Shown piece after piece: positions 49,776 to 57,408 of a stretch of 64,000 nt of DNA; the first letter of the stretch is position 1, and every line of letters starts with the position of its first letter. This DNA is from Streptosporangium violaceochromogenes (GTDB lineage: Bacteria; Actinomycetota; Actinomycetes; Streptosporangiales; Streptosporangiaceae): positions 1 through 64,000 of the forward strand of contig NZ_BNBB01000003.1 of NCBI RefSeq assembly GCF_014654615.1, in the 5' to 3' direction. Under the pieces are notes generated by a model. It saw nothing but the letters and a program-made list of their open reading frames with translations. It did no database searches and had not been told where the DNA came from. A program made the position numbers and the translations under genes.

Positions 49776-50903
49776 TCAGGGCGTGACGGAGACCTGCCCG
49801 CCGGGGCTCCGCTCGGCGGAGGCCCGCTTCCCGGAGGGGCGTTTCCCGGCGACCCGCCGCTCGGGGGTCACGGTGAGGCTCACCGTGCCGATCGTGACGC
49901 GCAACCCCCGCGCCCGCCCCGCTCCGGCGGACGTGGCGGCCCGCCGCTCGCCGGACCGCCCGAGGGGCTTGGTGACGAAGCGCAGTCTCGTCCTGCCCCC
50001 GGGGACCAGCTCGCGGATCGCGCACCGCGCCGCCGTACGGGTGAACCGGCATCCCGGCCAGGCTTTGACGATCTTCTGCCGGCCGACGACCCGGCCGGTC
50101 ACGGTGATCCTGGTGGCGGGGCTCGTCCCGGTGTTGAGGACGGTCACGGTGTAGTGGCCGCCGGCCGCCTTTCCCGTGGCGGCGATCTCGGGCGGCGGCA
50201 TGGCGAGTCTTCTGAGCTGCGACACGGTGCCGTTGAAGACGTTCTGCCCGCCGGGGAGTTCCCCCTTGTCGGCGGCCTGCCAGAAACTGTGGCGGGGCCA
50301 GCCCGCCGGGAGCCTGCCCGGCTCGTTTCCCCACCGGGCCAGCCACAGGGGGTTGCGGCCGAAGACCGCCGAGTTGCCGGTGCAGGTCCGCCACCAGTTC
50401 GTGGTGGTGTAGATGATCGCGTCCCGTCCCGTCCGCGCGCGGTAGCGCCGGGTGAAGTCGCCCACCCACTCGATCATCTGCCGCCGGTCCAGGCCGTAGC
50501 AGTGGTCGAGCCCGTTCTTGGACCGGTACGGGTTGTCCTCCACGTCGAGCACACCCGGCAGGGTCTGGCCGTCGGCCGTCCAGCCGCCCCCGGCGTCGAC
50601 GAAGAAGTCGGCCTGCGTGGCGCCGTCCGTCTCGTGGGGCTGGGCGAAGTGGTAGGCGCTCCGGAACAGCCCGGCCTCGGCGGCACCGCCGTACTGGGTG
50701 GCGAACAGGGGGTTGCGGTAGTCGGCCCCCTCCGAGGCGTGCACGAAGGCGAACTCGGCGCCGGCGTCGGCGACGGTCGCCCAGTCGACCTGCCCCGTCC
50801 AGTTGCTGACGTCGACCCCGGAGATCCCGGAAACCGCCGGCCGGTCGGCCGGGATGAACGCCCCCGCGACGATGATCGCGACCGCCAGAGACGTACGTTT
50901 CAC
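49776..50903 (-). CDS. Secreted GH25-family lysozyme (muramidase)
   Basis: The 375-residue protein starts at GTG 50903 with a signal peptide (VKRTSLAVAIIVAGAFIPADRP). The GH25 domain (~30-230) contains GVDVSNWTGQVDWATVADAGAEFAFVHASEG and the catalytic pair in PGVLDVEDNP, then IIYTTTNWWRTCTGN and LWLARWGNEPG. A C-terminal domain of ~140 residues with beta-rich, Arg/Gly-rich sequence (YTVTVLNTGTSPATRITVTGRVVG) looks like a CARDB/wall-binding module. It would cut peptidoglycan outside the cell. The start codon overlaps a parS-like site. Confidence 0.92.
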   Translation of the reverse strand: MKRTSLAVAIIVAGAFIPADRPAVSGISGVDVSNWTGQVDWATVADAGAEFAFVHASEGADYRNPLFATQYGGAAEAGLFRSAYHFAQPHETDGATQADFFVDAGGGWTADGQTLPGVLDVEDNPYRSKNGLDHCYGLDRRQMIEWVGDFTRRYRARTGRDAIIYTTTNWWRTCTGNSAVFGRNPLWLARWGNEPGRLPAGWPRHSFWQAADKGELPGGQNVFNGTVSQLRRLAMPPPEIAATGKAAGGHYTVTVLNTGTSPATRITVTGRVVGRQKIVKAWPGCRFTRTAARCAIRELVPGGRTRLRFVTKPLGRSGERRAATSAGAGRARGLRVTIGTVSLTVTPERRVAGKRPSGKRASAERSPGGQVSVTP

Positions 50904-50910
50904 GTGAATC
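50897..50910. other. parS: parS-like ParB binding site
   Basis: GTTTCACGTGAATC matches 13 of 14 bases of the actinobacterial parS palindrome GTTTCACGTGAAAC. It overlaps the GTG start of the lysozyme gene. A perfect central 12-mer makes chance unlikely, and the window is in an oriC-associated gene neighbourhood where parS sites cluster. Confidence 0.6.
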
Positions 50911-51509
50911 CCGTCCTCCGCGTGGCAACGAGCAAGATCCTGGCCGATGGTCACGGCGAACCACAAGGCGAAGGACACCTCTCCCCGGCTCTTCACAGGT
51001 TCCCTTCTCGAAGAGCTCCCCCCGGGGGGGCGTGTCCGTCCCGCTTCGCGCGGCATTCTCGCACGGCTCCGGCGACACCCCCGGCTCACCGCGAACATCC
51101 GGTCGGTGAAGGGGCCTGTCGCGAGGCCCGGGTTTTCCCGCGAGCGAGCCGCACGGCCCACCCCCGCGGTACGGCCGTCCGGCGGTACGGCGGCGCGCGA
51201 CCCGACAGCTCCGCCCCCACCCGCCGGCTCCGTCCACCCGTACCCGATCGGACCGGTCCCCTCTCGGCCTCCCCTCCTCTTCCCGCCTTTTCCGGGACTT
51301 TATTTCGGGCAGCCGTATATCAGAAAGAAAAATCGTCGGCCGTCATCGCACACCCGTCACGCGAGTGCCATTATGGAGGCATCACCTCACATTGATCTCA
51401 TCCATCAAGACACCCTCGGCGAGAACACGGACAAGCCCATTGAACGGCCCCTTTGTCCGATTAAATGAATTTCTATCAGAAAAGCACGGCTTCCTCTGAA
51501 GGAGGCCCC
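50911..51509. other. Long intergenic region with an AT-richer island
   Basis: About 600 bases show no convincing gene. The stretch 51290-51480 is much less GC-rich than its surroundings (TTTATTTCGGGCAG, AGAAAGAAAAATCG) and probably holds promoters for the + strand genes that follow. The minus-strand frame upstream of the lysozyme start is open but Arg-rich, with no codon-bias support. Confidence 0.5.
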
Positions 51510-52103
51510 ATGGCCGTGATCCCGCCCGGCCGCCCCCGGCCCGATCCCCCCGGCGAGGGAGACGAGCCGCCGACGCGGCGGCGCAGCGTGTTTCCCGGCT
51601 GGTTCGCCGCCACCGGCTCCCTGATCGGCGGCCTGGCGACGGCCGGTGCCCTGATCTTCGCGGGCGGGTCGGCGCGGACCGCCTCGGACGCGGTGAAAGC
51701 CGCCCGCGAACGGCCGCGGCAGGCCGAGGGCAACCGGACATCGAACACGCGTAAACATATCGGCGAGATCATCGGGAAAACCAGGAGGGCGCCCCGGCTC
51801 CACCGCTTTCCAGTACGGCGAGAGCGTCACGGAGAAGCCCGGCGAAAGCCGCCCGGAAACCCCGCGCAATCCCAGCGAACCCCAAGTGAAAAGGTGCCAT
51901 CTCATGAATTCCTCGGGAAACGGCCGGAACGGCCACATGCGCAGACGGTCGATCCTCAAGGGCGGCCTCGCCGTGGCCGGAGCCGCGTCGGGGATCGCCG
52001 TACCGGACGCCGTCGGCGCGCCCCCCGCGTTCGCCGGCCCGGAGGGAAACCCCGCGACGGCCGCGGTGCCCCGGCCGACGCCCCCCGTGGTCCGCTCCCG
52101 TGA
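51510..52103 (+). CDS. Doubtful ORF: small membrane protein, reading frame running into the next gene
   Basis: ATG 51510 has an excellent GAAGGAGG site. The first ~75 residues look real (Pro-rich front, then one hydrophobic helix WFAATGSLIGGLATAGALIFAGG and a charged helix). From about 51750 the frame becomes Arg/Pro-rich and overlaps the following gene by 200 bases in another frame, which is not gene-like. The true product may be short or the gene frameshifted. Confidence 0.35.
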   Translation: MAVIPPGRPRPDPPGEGDEPPTRRRSVFPGWFAATGSLIGGLATAGALIFAGGSARTASDAVKAARERPRQAEGNRTSNTRKHIGEIIGKTRRAPRLHRFPVRRERHGEARRKPPGNPAQSQRTPSEKVPSHEFLGKRPERPHAQTVDPQGRPRRGRSRVGDRRTGRRRRAPRVRRPGGKPRDGRGAPADAPRGPLP

Positions 52104-53172
52104 GGACCTCACGCGTAAGGGGGTGCGCTTCCCCGAGCCCCCGCTGGCCGCGACGGCGCTGCCCATCACCCCCAACGGCACGACCTACGAGATGGCGCAG
52201 ACCCTGTCCTGGCTGGACTCCGAGCACTTCGCCGTGGGGCGCTGGGACGGGTCGATGACCATCTTCAGGTTCACGGCCTCCGACGTGGCCGGCCCGCTCA
52301 TCAGCGAGGCGGTGAACAGCCCGGCCTTCCAAGGGGTGCGCATGCTCACCCCCCTGGGAAACCGGGCCATCGTCACCTCGAACGACGAAGGCTCCATCGT
52401 GCTGTGGGTCTCGCCGACCGGCAGGTGGTCCGACCTGCGACCGGCGAGGACCCACGCCTACGACAGGGCGCTCGGAGTCGCCACCGGCGGGCGGGGTGTC
52501 TCGGCCGGCTCCCCGGGAAGCCTGGTCGTGGGGCACTCGACCGGCCATCTCTCCGTGTGGACCTACCACCCCGGGCGGCAGCGGCTCACGTTCCTGCGGT
52601 CGGTGGACATCAGGAACCCCGCCCCGGTCAACCCGTGGGGTTTGCACGACGTCTACTCGGTCGAGACGGCGACCGACTCGGCCACGCTCGCGCGGGTGGT
52701 CACCGGCTCGGAGGACGGCTACGTCTGCGTGGTGGAGATCCCCTCGGGAAGGATCCTGTCGCAGACGGTCTTCAACCCCCGGGCCCAGCGGGGCATCAAC
52801 CACCTCAGCGTCCGGGGCGACTCCCTGCTCGTCGCCAACTGCTCGGTCGGCCCCGACGACCACAACCTGTGGTACTACGCGATCGACACCACAAGCTGGC
52901 AGATCACACTCCGTGACAGGGCCAACCTGATCGTCGACCCCCACCGCCCGCAGGCGTTCAACTTCAGCACGATCTGGGGCGCCTACTCCGGGGGACCCTG
53001 CTGGTTCGCCTCCACCGAGGAGGGCGCCCTGTGGATGGGCACCGCGGGCACCGGGCTCGACGTCATCGGCTACCGCGCGGTCACCAGCCCTCTCGGCTCG
53101 GCCCTCGGCTGGAACGACTCCCCCGGCCGGCTGGTCATGGTCGCCTACGACCTCTACGAGTTCACCACCTGA
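51904..53172 (+). CDS. Tat-exported beta-propeller (WD40-like) protein
   Basis: The 422-residue protein begins with a twin-arginine signal (MRRRSILKGGLAVAGAASGIAVPDAVGAP). The mature part has repeated beta-propeller blades ending in hydrophobic-acid motifs (SMTIFRFTASD, SIVLWVSPTG, HLSVWTYHPG, YVCVVEIPSG, LWYYAIDTTSW). No catalytic residues are recognisable. It would fold in the cytoplasm before export and act outside the cell as a binding protein. ATG 51904 has AAAAGGTG about 10 bases upstream. Confidence 0.8.
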   Translation: MNSSGNGRNGHMRRRSILKGGLAVAGAASGIAVPDAVGAPPAFAGPEGNPATAAVPRPTPPVVRSREDLTRKGVRFPEPPLAATALPITPNGTTYEMAQTLSWLDSEHFAVGRWDGSMTIFRFTASDVAGPLISEAVNSPAFQGVRMLTPLGNRAIVTSNDEGSIVLWVSPTGRWSDLRPARTHAYDRALGVATGGRGVSAGSPGSLVVGHSTGHLSVWTYHPGRQRLTFLRSVDIRNPAPVNPWGLHDVYSVETATDSATLARVVTGSEDGYVCVVEIPSGRILSQTVFNPRAQRGINHLSVRGDSLLVANCSVGPDDHNLWYYAIDTTSWQITLRDRANLIVDPHRPQAFNFSTIWGAYSGGPCWFASTEEGALWMGTAGTGLDVIGYRAVTSPLGSALGWNDSPGRLVMVAYDLYEFTT

Positions 53173-53504
53173 AGGCGCCCCGGCGCGCTCACCGGGCGGC
53201 ACGCGCCGTGCTCCTCACCGTCTCCCCGTCTCCCCCGATGCCCCCGCCCCCGGCACGCCCCTCCATACAATCCCTCGACGACGGTGTCGTGACCGCCGGT
53301 CCCGGTGAGGCGACCCCCCAAGGCCCGGCGTCCGGGCCGTAAGTCCTCAAAAAATCCGTGCCCCTCAAAAAGAATGCCCCTCAAAATAGAAGGCCGCGCT
53401 CTACCTCCCGGCCCCCGGAGGGCCGATGGGGCGGGACGGGAATCCACCGGCGGCCTTCTTCGCGAATCACTCCCGGCCTTGAGCGGCTCCACTAAGGTCT
53501 GGCC
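53173..53504. other. Intergenic gap with A-rich repeats
   Basis: The 332 bases have no supported gene. CCTCAAAA words recur at 53345, 53363 and 53379 with 16-18-base spacing (CCTCAAAAAATCCGTGCC, CCTCAAAAAGAATGCC, CCTCAAAATAGAAGG), a degenerate triple repeat of possible regulatory origin. Confidence 0.6.
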
Positions 53505-53996
53505 ATGGGAGTTCGCTCCGACCTCGTCGCGAAGACCGTTGTCGGCCTGACCCTGGCCGCCCTCCTACTCGGCGGGCTCGCCGACGCGGCGGGGGTTTTC
53601 ACCGACTCGGGCTGCACCCCCGCCGAAGAGGATCTGATTCCGGTGCTGGAGGCCCAGGAGGTCCTGGAGGTCCATCCCGGCGGCGCCGTCCCGCAGGGCA
53701 GTTCCCCCGGCTGCTTCGAGGACGACCCGTTTCCCTCCGTGGGCAGGTCCTACCGGTTCTCCGGTACCAGCGAGGAGTACATTTCCTTTTACGACACGGC
53801 GGCCAGAAACGACGGATGGCGGCCCGTCAAGGTGGCTTCCAAAGACCCCTGTTACACCAAGAGGATCGGTGATTTCACGGCCTTCCTCTCGATGACGCCG
53901 GCGCTCGCGTCCGGCCTCGGTGACGCCATGGAGTACGACATCGGCATCGCGGCGGTGCGCGGCGAGGCCCTGGAGAGCGCCGAGTTCCTGTGCTAG
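53505..53996 (+). CDS. Secreted or membrane-anchored unknown protein
   Basis: The 163-residue protein has an N-terminal hydrophobic segment (LVAKTVVGLTLAALLLGGLADAAG), then a globular part with four cysteines (SGCTPAEED, GCFEDD, DPCYTK, and the final residue Cys), suggesting disulfides outside the cell. SYRFSGTSEEYISFYDTAARNDGWRPV resembles small lipoprotein-like actinobacterial proteins. No family is named. Confidence 0.7.
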   Translation: MGVRSDLVAKTVVGLTLAALLLGGLADAAGVFTDSGCTPAEEDLIPVLEAQEVLEVHPGGAVPQGSSPGCFEDDPFPSVGRSYRFSGTSEEYISFYDTAARNDGWRPVKVASKDPCYTKRIGDFTAFLSMTPALASGLGDAMEYDIGIAAVRGEALESAEFLC

Positions 53997-54072
53997 AGCC
54001 CTCTCGGCGGGGCGATGTCTCCGCCGGCCCGCTCCCGCGCGCCGGGCGCCGCCCCGCGCGGTCGCGGAGCGG

Positions 54073-54924
54073 TCAGAAAAGGGTCGGGGGCTCGGCCGGT
54101 GCGGGCTCGGGCAGCGGCTCGACCTCGGGCAACCGTGCCCGCACGTCGTCGTGGAAGCGCCGGGCGAGGGTCAGCGCGTCGGCGTTGTCGGGAGTGTGGA
54201 TGAACACGGTCGGCGAACGGCCCTCGCGCAGCCACGTGGTGACCGTGCCGACCCAGTGTTGCCAGCCCTCGACCGTGCGCCGCGTGTCGTCGCGACCGAG
54301 ATAGCGAACGATCGGGCGGTCGGTGAGAGCGGGCGACCGGCGCGGCACCCGCGGCTTCTTCGTCCACGCCTCCCGCTCGGCGTCGCTGGTCGGAGGGCTC
54401 CGGAAGAGGGCGGTGGTGTCGAACGGGATCCACTCGGCGCCGACGCCGGCGAGAACCCTTTCGAGGAACCCCGCCGACCGCTCGTCGTCGAAGAAGGCAC
54501 GGTGCCGGACCTCGACGGCGTATCTGTGGGAGGCGGGAAGCCTGCGGAGAAAGGCCGCCAGGGCGCCGAGGTCGCCGGGGCCGAACGACCCCGGTAGTTG
54601 CACCCAGAGGGCGTGGACCCGCGGCCCGAGCGGCTCCATCGCCGCGAGGAACGCCCGAAGCTCCTCCTCGGCGCCGGTGAGGCGACGCTCGTGCGTGATC
54701 GACCTGGGGAGCTTGACCACGAAGCGGAAGCCGGGGGCGGTCTGTCGCGCCCATGACTCCACCGTGCTCCTCGCCGGCGTCGCGTAGAACGTCGTGTTGC
54801 CCTCCACCGCGTTGCACCAGGTCGCATAGGACCGCAGACGCTCCCCGGGAGGGAGGGGGTGAGGGAGCAAACGTCCCTGCCACGGCGCGTGCGTCCACAT
54901 CGCGCATCCCACATGAAGCCGCAT
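54073..54924 (-). CDS. DUF72-family protein (YecE-like)
   Basis: The 283-residue TIM-barrel-like protein has the DUF72 hallmarks: opening VGCAMWTHAPW, RSYATWCNAVEGNTTFYATPARSTVESWARQTAPGFRFVVKLPRSITHERRL, and LWVQLPGSFGPG. AVEVRHRAFFDDE, and the end VFIHTPDNADALTLARRFHDDV, also fit. The family is common and its reaction is unknown. ATG 54924 gives the usual start MRLHVGCAMW. Confidence 0.92.
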   Translation of the reverse strand: MRLHVGCAMWTHAPWQGRLLPHPLPPGERLRSYATWCNAVEGNTTFYATPARSTVESWARQTAPGFRFVVKLPRSITHERRLTGAEEELRAFLAAMEPLGPRVHALWVQLPGSFGPGDLGALAAFLRRLPASHRYAVEVRHRAFFDDERSAGFLERVLAGVGAEWIPFDTTALFRSPPTSDAEREAWTKKPRVPRRSPALTDRPIVRYLGRDDTRRTVEGWQHWVGTVTTWLREGRSPTVFIHTPDNADALTLARRFHDDVRARLPEVEPLPEPAPAEPPTLF

Positions 54925-55051
54925 GCCCCGACGTTATCCAAGGTGGGTGACAGCCCGCGGCGCCGTCCGCCCGGCCGTCACGGCCCTCCGCCGGAACCGC
55001 CGCCCGGCGGACGATCGTGGGCGGGTACGGCCCGCGTGGCATCGTGCTGTC

Positions 55052-55744
55052 ATGAGCCCTGAGCCGACGCCGTACAAGGAGATCGCCGATCGCATGGTCG
55101 GGATCCCCTCCGGGAAGATCGTCCTGCGGGACGAGGGGACCAAGAGAGGCTGGAAGGTCGAGATCGGGGCCTTTGAGCTGGCGCCGTACCCCGTGACCCG
55201 CGAGCTGTACCACGCCGTTCACGGCCGGGCGCCCGCGAGCCCGGCGGGGCCGAGGACGCCGGTGACCGACGTCTCGTGGACGGAGGCCGTCCGGTTCTGC
55301 AATCTGCTCTCGGAGGCGGCCGGGCTCGCCCCGTGCTATCGGATGGGTGACGACCCCGACGGGTGCGACGTGGTCTGCGACGGCGAGGCCGGCGGCTACC
55401 GCCTCCCGTCGGAGGCGGAGTGGGAGTACGCCTGCCGGGCCGGGACCTCCGGCGTCCGCTACGGGGAACTGGACGAGATCGCCTGGTATCGCGGGAACTC
55501 CGGCGGCCGGGTGCACGACGTGGCGACCAGGGCGCCGAACGCGTGGGGTCTCCACGACATGATCGGCAATGTGTGGGAGTGGTGCTGGGACGTCTACGAC
55601 CCCGGGGTCTACGGCCCCTATCGCGTGTTCCGCGGCGGAAGCTGGTGTGACCACCCGCGGGGGTGCAGGGCGTCGTGCCGCCGCAAGAGCCACCCCACCT
55701 TCCGCATCGACGACCTGGGGTTCCGGCTCGCCCGATCGTTGTGA
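55052..55744 (+). CDS. SUMF1/formylglycine-generating-enzyme-like protein without the catalytic Cys pair
   Basis: The 230-residue protein is a FGE-sulfatase (SUMF1) fold: IGAFELAPYPVTRELYHAV, TPVTDVSWTEAVRFCNLLSEAAGL, YRLPSEAEWEYACRAGT, NAWGLHDMIGNVWEWCWDVYDP and VFRGGSWCDHPRGCRASCRRKSHP. Active FGEs have a Cys at the sixth and eleventh places after GGS...; here position six is Asp and only the second Cys aligns, so oxidase activity is doubtful. No sulfatase gene is adjacent. Many such SUMF1 proteins act as binding or signalling domains. Confidence 0.85.
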   Translation: MSPEPTPYKEIADRMVGIPSGKIVLRDEGTKRGWKVEIGAFELAPYPVTRELYHAVHGRAPASPAGPRTPVTDVSWTEAVRFCNLLSEAAGLAPCYRMGDDPDGCDVVCDGEAGGYRLPSEAEWEYACRAGTSGVRYGELDEIAWYRGNSGGRVHDVATRAPNAWGLHDMIGNVWEWCWDVYDPGVYGPYRVFRGGSWCDHPRGCRASCRRKSHPTFRIDDLGFRLARSL

Positions 55745-56035
55745 GGGGGACATCAGGGGACGCGGGGCCGGGCCGCGGGGGGGGGAGAGGCCGGCGGCCC
55801 GCCCGGACGATCTTTACCCGTGAATTTTCCCTTTCCCCGGAATTTCCTCTGAACTTCTCGGGGCCTCTCCGGGCCTCCACGCACCTCCTCTGCGTCGCCG
55901 GCACACCGAACGCCCGTCGGGCACGACGTCGAACGGCCGGCCAACCGTGAAACGGCGGACACAGATCGGGAATATGGATTTCGCTTTTATCGAAACACGG
56001 CTACGGCGCGCGCCGACGGGAACCGTGACGCGAGA

Positions 56036-57187
56036 ATGGAGGACGTGGGCCAAGGCGGATGGAACGGGTGGCGGTGGCTGATCACCGCATTGGTGGTCGG
56101 CGCGGCGGCCGTCGGCCTGGGCGTCGTGCTCCGCGCCCAGAATCTGGGGGCGGCGGCGAACATCGCGCAGTTGCTGTCCCTGATTCCCTTGGTGGGAAGC
56201 ATGTTCGCCTGGGCCCGTGAACGACACAAAACGCCCGACGCACTAGAAGACGAAAATAAGACGCTAAATGAGCTCATAAATACCATCGAAGAGAGAGTCA
56301 CCCGGGTTGAAAACTCGATGGCGTTCCAGGACGCCCTTCGAACCGGGCTTCTGGAGATGCTGGGCCGGCTGGCCTCGTCCATCGCCCAGCTGACGAAAGA
56401 ACGGCACTCGCTCCGCGCCCGGATCGAAGCGGGTCACCCCGGCCCGCGGAACGGGACGCCCGACGGCGACGGCGAAGAGGGTGAACGGCCGGAAGACGTG
56501 GTCGCCCGGCTCCGTGAAGCCCTGCGGGAAACGGAGCGGGGTCTGAAGGGGGCCGAACGGATGCGCGGGCAGGTCCGCCGGAGGCTGGAGGAGTCCGAAC
56601 GGCGGCGCACCGAGGCCGACCGGCTGCTGAGGGAGGCCCGCGCGCACGCCGCCCAGGTGCGGCTCCGCCTCGCCGAGCTGGGCGTCAGCCGCACGACGGC
56701 GGAGCCCACGACCGGCCCCGCCCCGCGCCCGCGCGTCCTCCTCGGGGCAAAATTCATGGAAGAGACCGGTGAACAGGCCGGCGAAGGGGGAACCGACGAG
56801 ATCCTCCGCCGGGTCGACGACGTCCTCCGGGAGGAGTCCGCCCTTCTGAAGCGGGTCCACGGAGACCTCGCCGAGGGCGCCCTCCCGGCTCACCGACGGC
56901 CTGCGGGCCCCTCCCCTCGCGGGCGCCTCCGGTGGGTGACCACCCCTGTGGGCCCGCCGGTCATCGGTCTCGCCGTGGCGGTGGCGGTCATCCACCTGGC
57001 CGGGGCGCTCCCGGGCGCTCCCGCCCGGCCGCAGGCCGCCCCACCCCGTACGCTCTCCTGGCCCCACAGGGTAGGCGGCCCGGTCGAAGGCGACCCGGCG
57101 GTGGTGGACGGCGTCGTCTACGTCGGCAGCAAGGACTTCACGGTCTACGCCCTCGACGCCGCGACCGGACGAGCCAACCGCGGCTGA
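56036..57187 (+). CDS. Membrane coiled-coil protein with one residual PQQ-propeller blade
   Basis: The 383-residue protein has an N-terminal pair of hydrophobic helices (WLITALVVGAAAVGLGVVL; IAQLLSLIPLVGSMFAWA), then a long charged coiled coil (~75-215; ENKTLNELINTIEERVTRVE ... RERTRRRLEESERRRTEADRLLREARAHAAQVRLRLAEL region), a linker, another transmembrane helix near 300-320 and a single PQQ-like blade (HRVGGPVEGDPAVVDGVVYVGSKDFTVYALDAATG) ending abruptly at residue 383. A lone blade cannot make a propeller, so the C-terminus looks truncated. An inverted repeat ACCGTGG/CCACGGT (57221-57242) lies just downstream. Confidence 0.7.
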   Translation: MEDVGQGGWNGWRWLITALVVGAAAVGLGVVLRAQNLGAAANIAQLLSLIPLVGSMFAWARERHKTPDALEDENKTLNELINTIEERVTRVENSMAFQDALRTGLLEMLGRLASSIAQLTKERHSLRARIEAGHPGPRNGTPDGDGEEGERPEDVVARLREALRETERGLKGAERMRGQVRRRLEESERRRTEADRLLREARAHAAQVRLRLAELGVSRTTAEPTTGPAPRPRVLLGAKFMEETGEQAGEGGTDEILRRVDDVLREESALLKRVHGDLAEGALPAHRRPAGPSPRGRLRWVTTPVGPPVIGLAVAVAVIHLAGALPGAPARPQAAPPRTLSWPHRVGGPVEGDPAVVDGVVYVGSKDFTVYALDAATGRANRG

Positions 57188-57408
57188 GCCCGTGTGCCCG
57201 TCCACGACCGGACGGCTGATACCGTGGCCGGACGACCACGGTGGAACGGAGCACGACATGGCAGGCGACGACATCTCCGGGTGATCCCGGACCTCATGGC
57301 CGTCGGTGACACGCGCCCTTCGCGTGCCCACCGGTTGGCGATGTCCTCGTGTCCTGACCATTTCGCCGGGCGGGCTCCGCCGTACCGGCCGAACGCGGAA
57401 GCGATTCG

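Noticed and set aside
49342..51237. 631-residue minus frame in the lysozyme region
   Set aside because: Only its last ~60 codons (acetyltransferase start) look coding; the remainder is the wrong frame of the GH25 gene.
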